NCBI GenBank assembly: GCA_028015205.1
Contig: JAPWFG010000015.1
Location: forward strand, 2,790,001 to 2,854,000
Reading direction: 5' to 3'
DNA: 64,000 bases
DNA from: Mytilisepta virgata
Lineage: Eukaryota > Mollusca > Bivalvia > Mytilida > Mytilidae
Every line of letters starts with the position of its first letter. Position 1 is the stretch's first letter. The translations under genes and the position numbers were made by a program. Positions 11,913 through 24,700 of this stretch are shown here, piece by piece. Under the pieces are notes generated by a model. That model did not search any database. It was not told the DNA's origin and worked only from the letters and a program-made list of their open reading frames with translations.

Positions 11913-12624
11913 AGTCTGTGCCTTGGAGTGATTGATTAAGTATTACTGGCCATTCCATATCTTCCATATATGCAAGGCCAATATAATTTGTTGAGAATAT
12001 CCCTTTGCAGACGAATCTCTGTCGCTTACATCCTTGTCACGTCATGCCGCTTGCGACGTTTACAATTATAAATTAAGGAAGCTTCGAGGGTAGCTTGTAT
12101 GAACTTATAATGTCTTGTAACTTGTTCAACAAACTAGTCAATGAACCTATAACAGTGATTAACATAAGAGATGTGCATTACGGATACATATTTTAAGCTT
12201 CTCAAAGCAAAGAGTAGAGGATGGCAAACAACTCATTTTCTTTTATGAAGAAAAAAAAGGTACTAAGACCTCGAAAGGTACAACTGTTGATTTTATGAAA
12301 TCAAAAGGTGTGCAACTAACTTGGCAATAAGATATGATCTGGGGATGATGTCAGTATAGAAACATGTAAATTCAATCCGTTGTGTTTCTCTCAAGACTGA
12401 ATAATGACAATAAATCCTGTATTGTAAAGATTTTTAATCATCTAAATCTTTGGATACTGATGAATTGTTTTCCTGCTTTGCATATGTGAAGGATATTTCA
12501 CAAGAATATGGAATAAATTTTGATGAAATAAATAATTGCAAAAATAATAGAAAGAACTAAAAATAATATAAAATAAACTTAACAGATAAAAATAAGATAT
12601 ACCTATATTTATAAATATCTTAAA

Positions 12625-12924
12625 CAGGGGCGGGTCCAGGTGAGGGCGTAACTGGGCTTACCCCCCCCCCCCCCCCTTTTCAAAAAAAAAACTATCGTAA
12701 TCTGCTTATATTGTATTGAATATGGCAATTTATCATATTCATTAATTAAATACATACTCTGATTTCTTTTTAAACCAAGTCAGGAACCGTTACATTAGTT
12801 CATTTCACAATTATTTTATGTTTTTTAGCAAAAAAAAAAAAAAGGTCCCAAAAAATTTTTGCATCGCTCCACTCGGCAAAGTTTTATTATACGCCCCCTT
12901 TCAAATATCCTGGAAACGCCCCTG
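12625..12924. mobile_element. hAT-like non-autonomous element
   Basis: Ends CAGGGGCGGGTCCAGG and CCTGGAAACGCCCCTG are inverted and of the CAGGGGCGGATCC type common in hAT elements. TTAAA occurs on both sides. A run of 17 C lies at 12661-12677 and a run of A at 12830-12843. Confidence 0.7.
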
Positions 12925-13145
12925 TTAAATATACAAACGTACTTTTGATTATTACTTGACTCCTCTTAACAGAGAATGAAGGAAATGTACTAGTTAGTAT
13001 GACAAAATTTAGATTTAGGTGATTTACTTATTGACACTGGAAGATATAATAATTCAAAATACACACTATAATATACAAAAATATTGAAGACGAAATACAT
13101 TTCTTCTACATCGTAATATGAATAATCAAAATATTCATTGATTTT

Positions 13146-13312
13146 GAAAAACTTATCTCCCCTGGTAAAACACTTAATCCATCAACACCCGAAATATTAA
13201 CACAGCAATTTCTTTTATAAAACAGTCTTTGAGGACTCGAAACTATCTAATATCAAACATTCTGTGTGTCCGTTTTTCAGTTTTATTGTTTTGTGTTTTG
13301 TTTATTTTTTTA
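13146..13312 (+). mobile_element. LINE 3'-end fragment
   Basis: Second copy of the same tail (ATCTCCCCTGGTAAAAC through TTTATTGTTTTGTGTTTTG). Coding resemblance to the LINE C-terminus is kept with small indels. Confidence 0.65.
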
Positions 13313-13329
13313 AAAAAAAATACCCAGAT

Positions 13330-13570
13330 ACCAAAGACTGCAATATCTGTAATCAAATATAGATGATGAACAGCATTTCTTTTTCAATTGTAAAATTTAC
13401 TATAAATTAAGAGAGGTATTATTCAACTTCTCGAAAATAATTATACTGACTTTAAAAAAAAGTGAGAAATATTAACGTTATTACTAAACCCATCAACACC
13501 CGATGATATTAAGGCAGTTGTGGCTTTTATTAACCAGTCATTAGAACTAAGGAAGAGAGGCTCTTAACTG
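13330..13570 (+). pseudogene. LINE RT C-terminus fragment
   Basis: It encodes, with frame breaks, DDEQHFFFNCKIYYKLREVL and NPSTPDDIKAVVAFINQSLE then LRKR, the same C-terminal knuckle and tail as the minus-strand RT at 22.7 kb. It sits directly before the foldback dimer that starts at 13592. Confidence 0.65.
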
Positions 13571-13591
13571 TTTATATCATTTCTTAATATG

Positions 13592-14062
13592 TATGGCAAG
13601 CCGTTTTACTATTTATTCTAACTTCAAGATATCTCATATAATATATAAGATATCTTATATAATCCAGTTTTTATACGATATCTTATAAACTTTAGAAGAT
13701 ATCTTATATACTTTATAAGATATCTTATATACTTTATAAGATATCTTATAAAGTATATAAGATATCTTATAAAATTTATAAGATATCTTATAAATATTTT
13801 TTATATAAGATATCTTATATACTTTATAAGATATCTCATATAGTTTATAAGATATCTTATATAGTTTATAAGATATCTTATATAGTTTATAAGATATCTT
13901 ATATAGTTTATAAGATATCTTATATAGTTTATAAGATATCTTATATAGTTTATAAGATATCTTATAAAGAAAATTATATGAGATATCTTATAAATGATAT
14001 GAGATATCTTATATATTATATGAGATATCTTGAAGTTAGAATAAATAGTAAAACGGCTTGCC
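13592..14062. mobile_element. Foldback element A1: terminal repeats plus GATATC palindrome array
   Basis: The left end, GGCAAGCCGTTTTACTATTT (13595), continuing to ACTTCAAGATATCTC, recurs inverted at the right end (14017-14062). Between them are around twenty palindromes of the type TATAAGATATCTTATA with short spacers (GTT or ACTT). The whole unit is nearly self-complementary. No coding capacity; open frames through it are repeats of one phrase. It shares the terminal core GCCGTTTTACTATTTATTC with the 17.7-kb element. Confidence 0.8.
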
Positions 14063-14575
14063 GGCAAACCGTTTTACTATTTATTCTAACTTCAAGATAT
14101 CTCATATAATATATAAGATATCTTATATAATCCAGTTTTTATAAGATATCTTATAAACTTTAGAAGATATCTTATATACTTTATAAGATATCTTATAAAC
14201 TTTATAAGATATCTTATGTACTTTATAAGATATCTTATAAACTTTATAAGATATCTTATAAAGTATATAAGATATCTTATAAAGTTTATAAGAAATCTTA
14301 TAAATATTTTTTATATAAGATATCTTATATACTTTATAAGATATCTCATATAGTTTATAAGATATCTTATATAGTTTATAAGATATCTTATATAGTTTAT
14401 AAAATATCTTATAAAGAAAATTATATGAGATATCTTATAAACTATGTAAGATATCTTATAAACTATATAAGATATCTTATAAACTATATAAGATATCTTA
14501 TAAACTATATGAGATATCTTATATATTATATGAGATATCTTGAAGTTAGAATAAATAGTAAAACGGCTTGCCATA
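14063..14575. mobile_element. Foldback element A2, abutting A1
   Basis: A second complete copy: left end GGCAAACCGTTTTACTATTT at 14063, right end inverted at 14533-14575 (AGTAAAACGGCTTGCCATA). It begins at the base after A1 ends, with no spacer, so the pair forms a dimer. Outer ends are TATGGC and GCCATA. No clear target-site duplication outside (AATATG left, TTGTAT right). Confidence 0.8.
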
Positions 14576-15573
14576 TTGTATTGCTATGTACTGTATATAC
14601 AAGGACCATGTATATACATGTAAGGTCGATATTCTGAATATATTTGTATATAAATATACTATGTGTACATACATATGCTTATCTGTCACACAGTGAATAT
14701 TACATATATTCCACATTATGCCAACATTTGATTCCATGTTAACTGTTGGGTAGTTTCCCGTCAGTGACAGATCCTCTATTACTATATACATATATCTTGC
14801 AGGGCCAGAAGTCAAGCTATAAAATGAAACTCCGAACCATTACAAAAAAAAAAATGCAACGAAAACTGATATGATGGAAAAGATACAAACATGTAATGAT
14901 AGTAAAAATAAAGCAACATGTGATTAGAAGAACCCTTACAAAATGAACTCAACGATCAGATGAAAAAAAAATGGGAAGGGGTGAAAAACAAGGCATTGAA
15001 AAAAGAGTGTCTACATCTTGCTGACATCTTGGGGCGATTTTTGACTTTTTAGTCAATACGTAAATATATATAGAATGCCTCCAGACGGAAAACTTTCTAT
15101 AAGTTTCGGATCTTATTTCAAATTTCTAGGGATTTTGAGTTATAAACTTACCGACATTAAAATCGGTTTTTAAGTAAGATGTTTTTTTAAAAAAACAACA
15201 ATGGTTCCCGTGCAGATGCCAAACCTAGCCGCCTTGAAGTTAATCAAGTTTCCAGTGTTTCCTATATTTCTAAGCAATCATATTTCCATGATTTTTATGG
15301 AAAGGAGTCCAAAAATGACCTGCACGCAGACAGGTTTTATAGTGTTGTAATAATTTAGTGAGGTTATAGAAATATTCAGAATATGTTAATCTTATTGTAC
15401 TTTTCTCCATATCATAGTGACAGTTTGTATGTAATTTTCCCACCTTTTGTTTTATAAGTTCAACAGAGCATGACTGATTATAATAAGTGTAAATATTACC
15501 TCTGAACCCATCAAAAATGCACCACATGCATCGTAATCCATCTTCATTTGAACAATAAATTCTAATATCAGAG
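14576..15573. other. Upstream region of the multidomain gene
   Basis: About 1 kb before the start codon. AT-rich, with ATATAT runs; no distinctive TATA box or initiator could be told apart from background. Confidence 0.4.
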
Positions 15574-15757
15574 ATGTGGACACTGTCTCATATTTATTAT
15601 TTGTGCATACTTTTTCTGGACATAGGATTTGTGTTTTGTATGTATTTGCCAAGAAGTTGTCGAGAAGTAGCATTGACGTCGGGTTTAACCGACCCTGCTG
15701 AATATCATGCTGATATTTTCTTGTCAAACGACGTCGGAGTACGTATGTTTTGTAAAG
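15574..15757 (+). CDS. Exon 1: signal peptide and start of GON domain
   Basis: ATG at 15574 opens a frame with a hydrophobic stretch (residues about 7-22, [16 protein letters not shown]), a typical secretory signal. From Cys29 ([11 protein letters not shown]) the sequence matches the start of a GON domain, including the later pattern ending VRMFCKG. The exon ends AAAG before GTAAGT, phase 1. The start is chosen because it is the only ATG giving a signal peptide immediately before the domain; an untranslated exon further upstream cannot be excluded. Confidence 0.85.
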
Positions 15758-18700
15758 GTAAGTGTGGTATTTATTAAGATTATATTTGATTACCGTAATT
15801 CGACTGAAAAGCAGTACAATTGTTAAGTTTTTATTAAAAACTATCTGATACCCGTATCACAAAGGACATGGTTGTCCAACTTACCATCTTACATGATATC
15901 ATTTTTTACATTTATGAAGCGCATCGGTAGTTTAAATTCTCTATTGTTTAATCATCTTATCTCTCAAGTATTTTTTTTTGTGTGTCCCTGTGCTACAATT
16001 TCCTCAATCCACAGAATAATGGCCAAAAGATATAGTCAAAATGTTGCCGACATTGGCGTTAAACATGTGCTCGGACAACAGGGGAGTATCCAGGGGAAGA
16101 GGGCAAGATATTTTGTTTTAAGTTGAAATCGTGCAAAATATATGCAAAAACTTTCAGTTAAATCTCTCATCTCTGAATTCCAAATCTTTAAGCCGATGCT
16201 GGCTTATTCAAACCAAGCACACAAAGGCTGAAAAAAAAACCAACTGTAATGTAAAACATTTAATGATTTGGAATGAGTCCACTGAGTGTTTACATTATTT
16301 TTATTATATAACCCACTTTGTGTGTAACTGATATGGACTCCATTCTCTTTCATATAGAAGAAGAAGATGCCGATTTATTTCCAATTAAAGGGCCCATATG
16401 AGCATACAATCATCATTAGCAAAATAACACACATGTACAACACATAAGATATATTATAAGTCACTATTCTTATGATGGCAAACATTATAAGTATAATTTT
16501 AAGACTATTCAAGCGCACATTGTTCCGAGTCTATCTATATACGTGACCCGCTCATCGCTCTCAATGTTAGTTAAATATATACTTTAATCACAGCCTTTAT
16601 AAATATTTTAGTGTCAATTAATAAGGCATTCATATCGACGATTGTCTAGTTTCTGTAATAAATATATTAATAAGTAAACAATATATACGTTAGTTTAGCT
16701 ATAAAAATGTGACATGTAGACTTGATTAACATAAAGCCATAAATTTACATAATGTCAAAATTTCTCCATTACATGTCGCTGAAAATGTCCTTGAATTTTA
16801 AATATGGCTCTATAAATGTACTGAAGCCACTGTAGAGAAAATAAGAGAAAACTTATTTTAACCACAAGATTGCTACTTGTAAACAGAAATCTTGACAGTA
16901 AACAAAAAATTCTCTCCTGTGACTAATCTTGAATTCATCAAACCATATCAACCGTACAAAGGAGTGACAGAATTATGATAACATATATACAAGAGATCTT
17001 ACAATTGATTCTTCTTAATATCGCAAACCCTGATATCTCAAAGTAATTGAATTTGAATTGAAACAAGCAATTTGATTGGTCAAGCAGGTTAAAATATACA
17101 GCAGTTATGAGAGTCGACCATAGCTAGTTTTATAGTTAAAACGAGCACGTTTTGACCCTGCTATCTAAATTATTTTTCGTCCAACAAAGTTTTTAAGTTC
17201 TAGCAAGCGGTCACCTTGTTGGTAATCATACTGTATTGGCTTTTATAGTATGTTTTATTCACCAGAGTGTAAGAAAAGCAAAATGTATAAGGGGATCGAG
17301 GTTTGGGTACCCATAAAACCGGTTTTAAGGTATCCAGACCATAATAGATCATGAACGAAAAGTGTATCTCTTTTTGACCGTGAATGGCGGAACCAAAAAA
17401 TTTAAAGTTGGAATTTCGTATATATATTTTTCTCAAGTTGAAACACACTCTGTTGCTTATATGCAGTCTGTAAAAATAAGTTAGTTATATTGACATTTCC
17501 GAAGTTTGCCGATAATTACCGAGGTCATTTCAACTGCGTTGTATGGAACATCCGGGAACTTTCGAATAATCACGTGGTCATTTATGGTCCGGATACCTTA
17601 ATTCCACCACTGTTCAGTGTCTGTACCAAGTCAAACTATCCTGATTTTCTGTTGTGTTTTGTATAATTGTTCATGTTATCTTTTGTCCGGGGTTCTGTCT
17701 GTATGTTGGGTGGCGTTGATTGACTGATCATAAAGTGTTCTATGAGGCGCCATTTTACTATTTATTCCTTATTTTTTTATATCAAAAATTCTAATTTTTG
17801 ATATCCAAAAAAAGAATTCCTGATATCAAAAATTCTATTTTTTGATATCAAAAAACGAAGACTATTTTCTGATATCAAAAATTCGATTTTCTGATATCAA
17901 AAAATGATTTTTTTTTATATCAATAATTTGGATTTTTGATATCAGGAATTCTATTTTTTATATCAGAAAATATTAATTTTTTTTCATATCAAGAAATTGA
18001 TTTTCTGATATCAAAAAATGATTTTGTGATATTAAAAATTCAAATTCTTGATATTAAAAAATCATTTTTTGATATCAAGAAATATGGTTCATTTTTTGAT
18101 ATCAGAAAATAAGAAAAAAATAATGACGGCTCCCTTACGTGCAAATATCAAAGATATTTCTGGTATAAATCATATCTCTGGCCTTACATTGATAACGTGC
18201 TACCGTATTCAACGTTTCGGGTTTTTTTTCAGGAAATTTGTTCTAGGAAAATCCTCTTCAGAGGCTCTCTTTGTGTTTTTATTTATTTCATTTGATTTTT
18301 CAATAAATCTTTTAAATATATATTATTTTAAAGATATATTAGTAGTATTTTTTGCGTACAGCACTTCATGTGTCTATTTTTCATATGTTGTTTGCATTGA
18401 CAATTATTTATTCGCCCCTTAATGTACTTACGATTTTACGGGGAAGTGTCAAATATGTAACTTGCAGGTGGTCCTACAATTTGTTGATGGAACGTTTTAA
18501 TTGATTGCCCCTTAGGCATAATTGATAGTTTCATGGTTATCTATATTAACCTTTTATCATTAGAAGACATTTGTATTTACTTCTAGTCATTTTTAAATTA
18601 TAGAATATATTAATTGCTGTATCGTTTTATAATATATTCACAAATGCAATCCGATGCATTTTGGATAACAGTGATGCGTTTTGCAAGAGTGTCACTTTCT

Positions 18701-21700
18701 TTTTAGGAAAGATTAGAGTGTTTGGTTTGTTTGTGTTGTGACAATTCCAATTTGCTATTTTCATTGAAATGTTAGGATCATTGTGAAAGAAATATGATAA
18801 TCTCAGTCTTCTTTCAAATATCCCAAAGTCTTTCATTATTTGTTTTTCCGATGTTTCACAAATAGGTTTCAATGTTTGTCAATTTTCCTGTCGACAAGTT
18901 CAGTATGAATTGTTTATCCAACTCAAGAAGCACTTTTGCTTGTGCTTTTTTGCAGCTAAACGTTTTGATGTTTTTACTCTTTTTTAAGCATATAACACTA
19001 TCAGTTAGGAGGAGTACCAGGGAGTAATTATTTTTCGAAATCTATTTTTGAAATTAAAATTCGATTTTTTTTATATCAAAAAATGATTTTTTGATATCAA
19101 GAATTCGAATTTCTGATATCAAAAAATGAATATTTGATATCAATAAATGTAATTTCTGATATCAAGAAATGTTAATGATTTTCTGATATCAAAAAAAGAA
19201 TTTTTGATATCAAAAAATTGATTTCTTGATATCAAAAATTCGATTTTTCGATATCAAAAAATTAGGAATAAATAGTAAAACGGCGCCTCATAGTGTTCCT
19301 GTTATCCATTTTGTTGTTATGTAATATTAGAATATCATACCTAACCTGAATAATTTGTTCAAATGATTTATCTGCATTAAAATTCTTGAAAATTAAATTA
19401 TAAGAATTAAGATATGCCAAATTTTGGAAACTCGTATAAATAACCTACTTTGGAATAAAGAATTGAAACGGGGAATTTGTAAAAGAGCAAACAACCCGAC
19501 CAAAGACGAGAAAACAGCTCAAGGGTACTTTGGTCTTTTTACGCTTACACACAAAACGCTTCGGGGGGCCTCGGTGGCCGAGTGGTCTAGGTAGTTCATC
19601 ATGACTACTAATTATCACTAGTCTGTCAACGCTGGGGTTGTGAGTTCGAAACTCACCTGTGGCGGGGTGTGTTCGACTCCGATCTTAATTGACAAGGATT
19701 GCCAATTTTCCTACCGAAGGTCGGTGGTTCTCTCCGGGTACTCCGGCTTCCTCCACCAATAAAAACTGACCGCCGCGAAATAGCCAAATGTGCTGAAAAC
19801 GGCGTTAAACCCCAACTAAACAAACAAACAAACAAAACGCTTCGCGGTTTATGAAGAATTATCCCGTTATATTTCAAAGTAGGTTACATCGTATATAACT
19901 ACTCCGAAATTGAAAATAATCGGCTTTAAGTCAGATGAGTGATGTGTTGGTCCAAAATTAATATTTTGCTAAAGATATAACCCTGTTAGCTGAAAGTTCT
20001 TGTTATCTGTAGTCTTGACTGTACCACCGACTGTTAGTTCCCGAGGGTAAGATCCACCTCAATACTCCTTGGTTTTAAAATACTTGAGTTGAAATTTGAA
20101 GTTAATATAGATTTTGATATTATGTTAAATGTAGGGTTTCAACTCCCACAGACAACATTGACGTTGTATGAATTTTGGCCGTTTGGGTCCGTTTGATTGT
20201 GCTGCTGAGTATGTTTTGGTGTTTATTTTTGGGCTTTCCAAGTTTTATCACGAGCGTTCCTAACGAAGGTTAACCAAGCTAGAAATACAAACCGTTATGT
20301 TAATTCTCGCGTTGAAAAAAATGAAGGCAGTATTTTTATATAATTTATATTCCAACTGTGGTAACATTTCATATGCCTCCACCGATTTGTGACTTCCACC
20401 GGATTGACTTTGTTAAACTGAACTGAAGTATACGGAACAGGAACTGCATACTCTTCTGGAGCACATGGGTTCACTCCAGGGTTTTATAGGAGTTCGTGTT
20501 GTTCATTGTTTAGTTTAGTTTTCAGTGTTTATTTGTTGTGCTTGTGGTTGTTACTCGTCTCGCGGTTTTGTCTATCCAATGGATTACGTTTTTTTAAAAT
20601 TTTCTCCTTAGGTATATTTATCATCTTTATATGATCAAGAATTGTTTTCTTCCAGGAATGCAACCAGGAGGAACCCCAAAAGCTTATCTTAATTTACCTG
20701 CTGGAAGAAGTAATAATTATGCCTATTTTTATGACAAAACTGGTGAGTAACGATCTGATATAAATCATTGTCTTGAAAACTTTAAAAAATCATCAGTACT
20801 TAGTCAAGTTTTCCACTATAAACAATCGAATGTTTATAGATAACGTTAGTCTTAGCAGAGACATATATATCTGTGTTCATGAGATGTAAATATAATATAT
20901 TGAAAATTAAAATCTGTATTTACTTGACCATGATTTTCTTTTATTATAAATTTGAAGAGTGGATTCCAAGTATAAGAAAAATCAGAATTTCTAGATTTTA
21001 AAGAATACAAAAATGGGGAATTTGAACCTAATTTAATACACCAGATATGCATACAGTATTTCAAAAGTTTATGAAATTTCAAATTATTTTTTTAGCAAAT
21101 TAAAAAAGTTCATGTCCCTAACACGCTTCTGTACAATGCTGAAGTGAAATTGCTTTTTAAAATTGCATACATGTATTACCAGCAAACATGTTGTCCATGT
21201 ATAAAAGGGATTATATAACACGAAAATTTACTCTACCCTGTTAGATTAAAAAGGAAATAAAAACTTGATTCTATGAAAGACAAACAATCTGAGACCAAAA
21301 TCAATTAGAAGAGCACATCAATTAAGGGGTATTAAAAACTAATAATAATTTAATTTTGACCACAGAAATTTAGTTCTACACAGAGACGTATACAACAATT
21401 GTCTTATATGTCTGTTCTACATGACAATCTATTATCGTGTTCTTGAAAAAAGAATATTTGATCGAAAAACTTTAACGTTATAAAAATAAGATTTGAGACT
21501 CAATTTAGAAAAACTCCAAACAGAAAAAAAAAGAATACAACACAACACCGCAGTTTAATTTTGAATTATCAAAATACTGAAAACATATATCTTTTTCAAA
21601 TTTATTCAAGATTTTTAAACTAGACATGCGAAAAAAAACCAATATAAAACTATGCCTTCCTTTCAAATTGTGTTCTCCATGTTGCTTAGACGTGTGACCA

Positions 21701-24700
21701 CGAAATCCACTGATTGTCTTGAGAATCTTATTGCAATCTGGACAAACATACAAAGAACATTTTTTGGAAGTGTCAATCGGAGTTTTACTTTCTTTCTTTA
21801 TTTTCTTGGTTTTCTGAACAAAGTCGTCGTCGTCTTCATCAACTTTCACTTGAACTCGCTTGTCTGTAAATTCACCGAGAAGAAAGTCTAGTTCAAAATC
21901 ATTGAGATCGTCGTCCCACGATAAAAAAAAATCGGACTTTGACATTACAAAAATATACACGTAAACATGCGTTCAAATTTGTTAACCAATTAAAATAATA
22001 AAAAAAGTTTATTTATATTTAAGTAAAACAACGCGTTGAGGGAAGCCATGGATTTCACCGACAAAAATATCTTATAATTGCATTTGTTTATGCAGAATAA
22101 ACACTGGTCTTAATTACGTCAATTTATTTTATTAAATTATATAATAAATGCTTGATCTCTAACAGTCCCTAGCTATTATTTTACCCGAATCACTAATTAT
22201 CATTAAGTTGATCAGTTGATTAATTGTTTACATGTCGTTAGGTGATAAAATATTTGGTTAATTCCCCTTAATTAAAATCTCGTACGAAACGAAATCCCGA
22301 GTGGGGCCGCGTGATATCACGTTATTTCGGCGAGTTGCCAATCTCTTGTTATATATGTCTCTGGTCTTAGCGAACTCTCAAAGTTCTGTACTCATATATA
22401 TAAGTAGCGGAATTCATCCAAGGACTAATCCTTGGAGAACAAAATGAGAAAAAAACCAAGTTCTGCTGAAAATCCTATATAATTTTACGTTAACTTTGAG
22501 AAATTTCAAATATATTTGGAATATATTTTATTTATTTATTTGCAAAACATAAAACCCTGACGGGTTCAGCAAATACAAATGAAAAATGACAAACATAAAA
22601 CATATAAGAACAAAATGATTCAACATGTAAATGAATTATATATAATTAAAATAGATATTAGTGACCAGTGTGGACCTTATTTTCGCAATTCAATTGATTG
22701 CTTTATATAGTCGACAACGCTGGACAAGATATCTGATATAGGGTCAAGAACGATTTTAAGTCTCTCTATTGAACTAAGCTGGTTAAAATTGGGATAAAAC
22801 CTTTCGATTTTACGTAACAAAATATTTCGTATCTCATTACTTGTTTTACAGGTAAAGAAAAAGTGATGTTCATCATCTAGTGTTTTACAAATTTTACAAA
22901 CTCTTTCTTCTCTGGGAACTTTTTTATAGCGACCTACTTCTATTTCTAAATTGTGGTCACTAATGCGAAATTTAGTAAGCACTTTGCGGCTATTGAAATT
23001 TTTTAAATTTGTTAAATAATCCTCCATCTTTATTTCATTTTTAATTTTACTATAGATAAAAAGTTTAGAATTTTCATCTATTTTGTTAAGTTTTTCTATT
23101 ATAATTTTATCATATTGTTGTTTTACAATCAATTTTACAGATTTTTTAATTGGATTTTTAATAAGATTAAAGGGCCTGTCTTCTTCCATAAGATCCTCTT
23201 CATTAAGGTCAAATTCATCAAGTACTTCTTTAGCAAAAGTATACCAAGAATAAATGCCTTCTTGTGACAATGTCTTGTTCACTAGAAGTGCATCTTTAAC
23301 CAATGGATTAATTTCTTTACAGTTAATGCGAGTATAATATAGTAAAACTTGTGCTTTGATAAATGAGTCAAGGGGAAGTCTACCCAACTCTGATTTTGCT
23401 GCAATATTGCAGGATGTTTTCTTGATTCCAAGAACAGATTTACAAAACTTATGATGAAGTTTTTCCATACTAGATCTGTCAGTCAATGATAAAGTGTCAC
23501 ATCTATTTTCATTGGTTCTAGCTCTGTTTTTTGCTTTATATATAGGAAAATATTCTTCCATATACCAGATTTCACTATTATAAAGAATTATAGGTCTAAT
23601 TAAAGAATCAAAAAGCTTACAAGATAAGTCAACTGGAACATGTTGGAAATTACACATATATTTTTTCAAAGAAAAGAAGGCCTTTAGCCCTTTCTTTGTA
23701 AGTTCTTGTATAGATCTTTTAAATCTACCCTTTCTGTCAATAGTATTGCCTAGAAAGGTATATTCTTGTACTTCTGTCAGAGTTGAGTTCTGATAGAGAA
23801 ACTTTGCTTGACACAAGTTATTTCCGCCATGAAATATCATAACTTTAGTTTTATTTTTATTAACAGTTAATTGCCATTTATGACAATAATTTTCTAGTTT
23901 ATTTAAAGCTATCTGAAGGCCTCTTTGAGATTCTGAAAATATAATCAGATCATCAGCAAAGCTTAGACTATTAATTGAAAACTCATTTAGATGGACAGGA
24001 TCACATGTCTTATCAAAAATGGAGTGAATATCATTTATAAAGCAGTTAAACAGGGTTGGACTTAAGCTATCTCCCTGTTTCACTCCTGTATTTACCTCAA
24101 AGAACTCAGAGTGTTCATTTTCTATTTTATATGACTTTTAATTTGAAATTACGGATAACACAAGGAATGGAATTATTTTCATTTACAAATTTTGGTGTAT
24201 GATGATACTGTAAAGAAATGAAATGCAAGAGGAGTGTAATAAAAAACACAAGCTTAATTTCACAATTTTTGAAATTTCATCCGCGTGGGCCCTAGGTTTT
24301 GAAAACTGCGTCCACGAATTAACTCCCCTGAATGCAGTCTCTACAGTGACAGATGGCGGGAAAATTATGGTTCTAAAGATTTGTGGCTCGTTCGAATTAT
24401 CATCTGGCAGTCATAATGAACAAAGAAGCTACTATTATTGAAATTTAACCTTGCATGTAAACCATATGAGTTTAATGTGGTGAGTGTAATGACATCGGCT
24501 GACCATGTCCCCAATAATATCATATCACTGTATGCTCTGTTCCCACTGTAAGTCTGTAAATGACCGCTACGCCGGTCCCACTGTATCGTTCTACCAACAT
24601 TATTATAATATTTCAACGTAATTTTGACGCCATATTGAAAAAATAAGTACTGCGACACAGTGAGACCCCAGTATACTACTGTCTGTAAACTTGGAATGGA

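Noticed and set aside
13618..14570. CRISPR array or bacterial repeat
   Set aside because: Repeats are palindromic with tiny constant spacers inside a transposon with inverted ends, in an intron-containing genome.
13801..14637. Open frames in both strands through 13.8-14.6 kb
   Set aside because: They translate the palindromic AAGATATCTTATA array (Ile-Tyr-Lys-Ile-Ser type repeats) and have no protein-like composition.
15872..16331. Short plus-strand open frames in intron 1
   Set aside because: No domain, no splice sites in frame with exon 1 or 2, and AT-rich composition like the surrounding intron.
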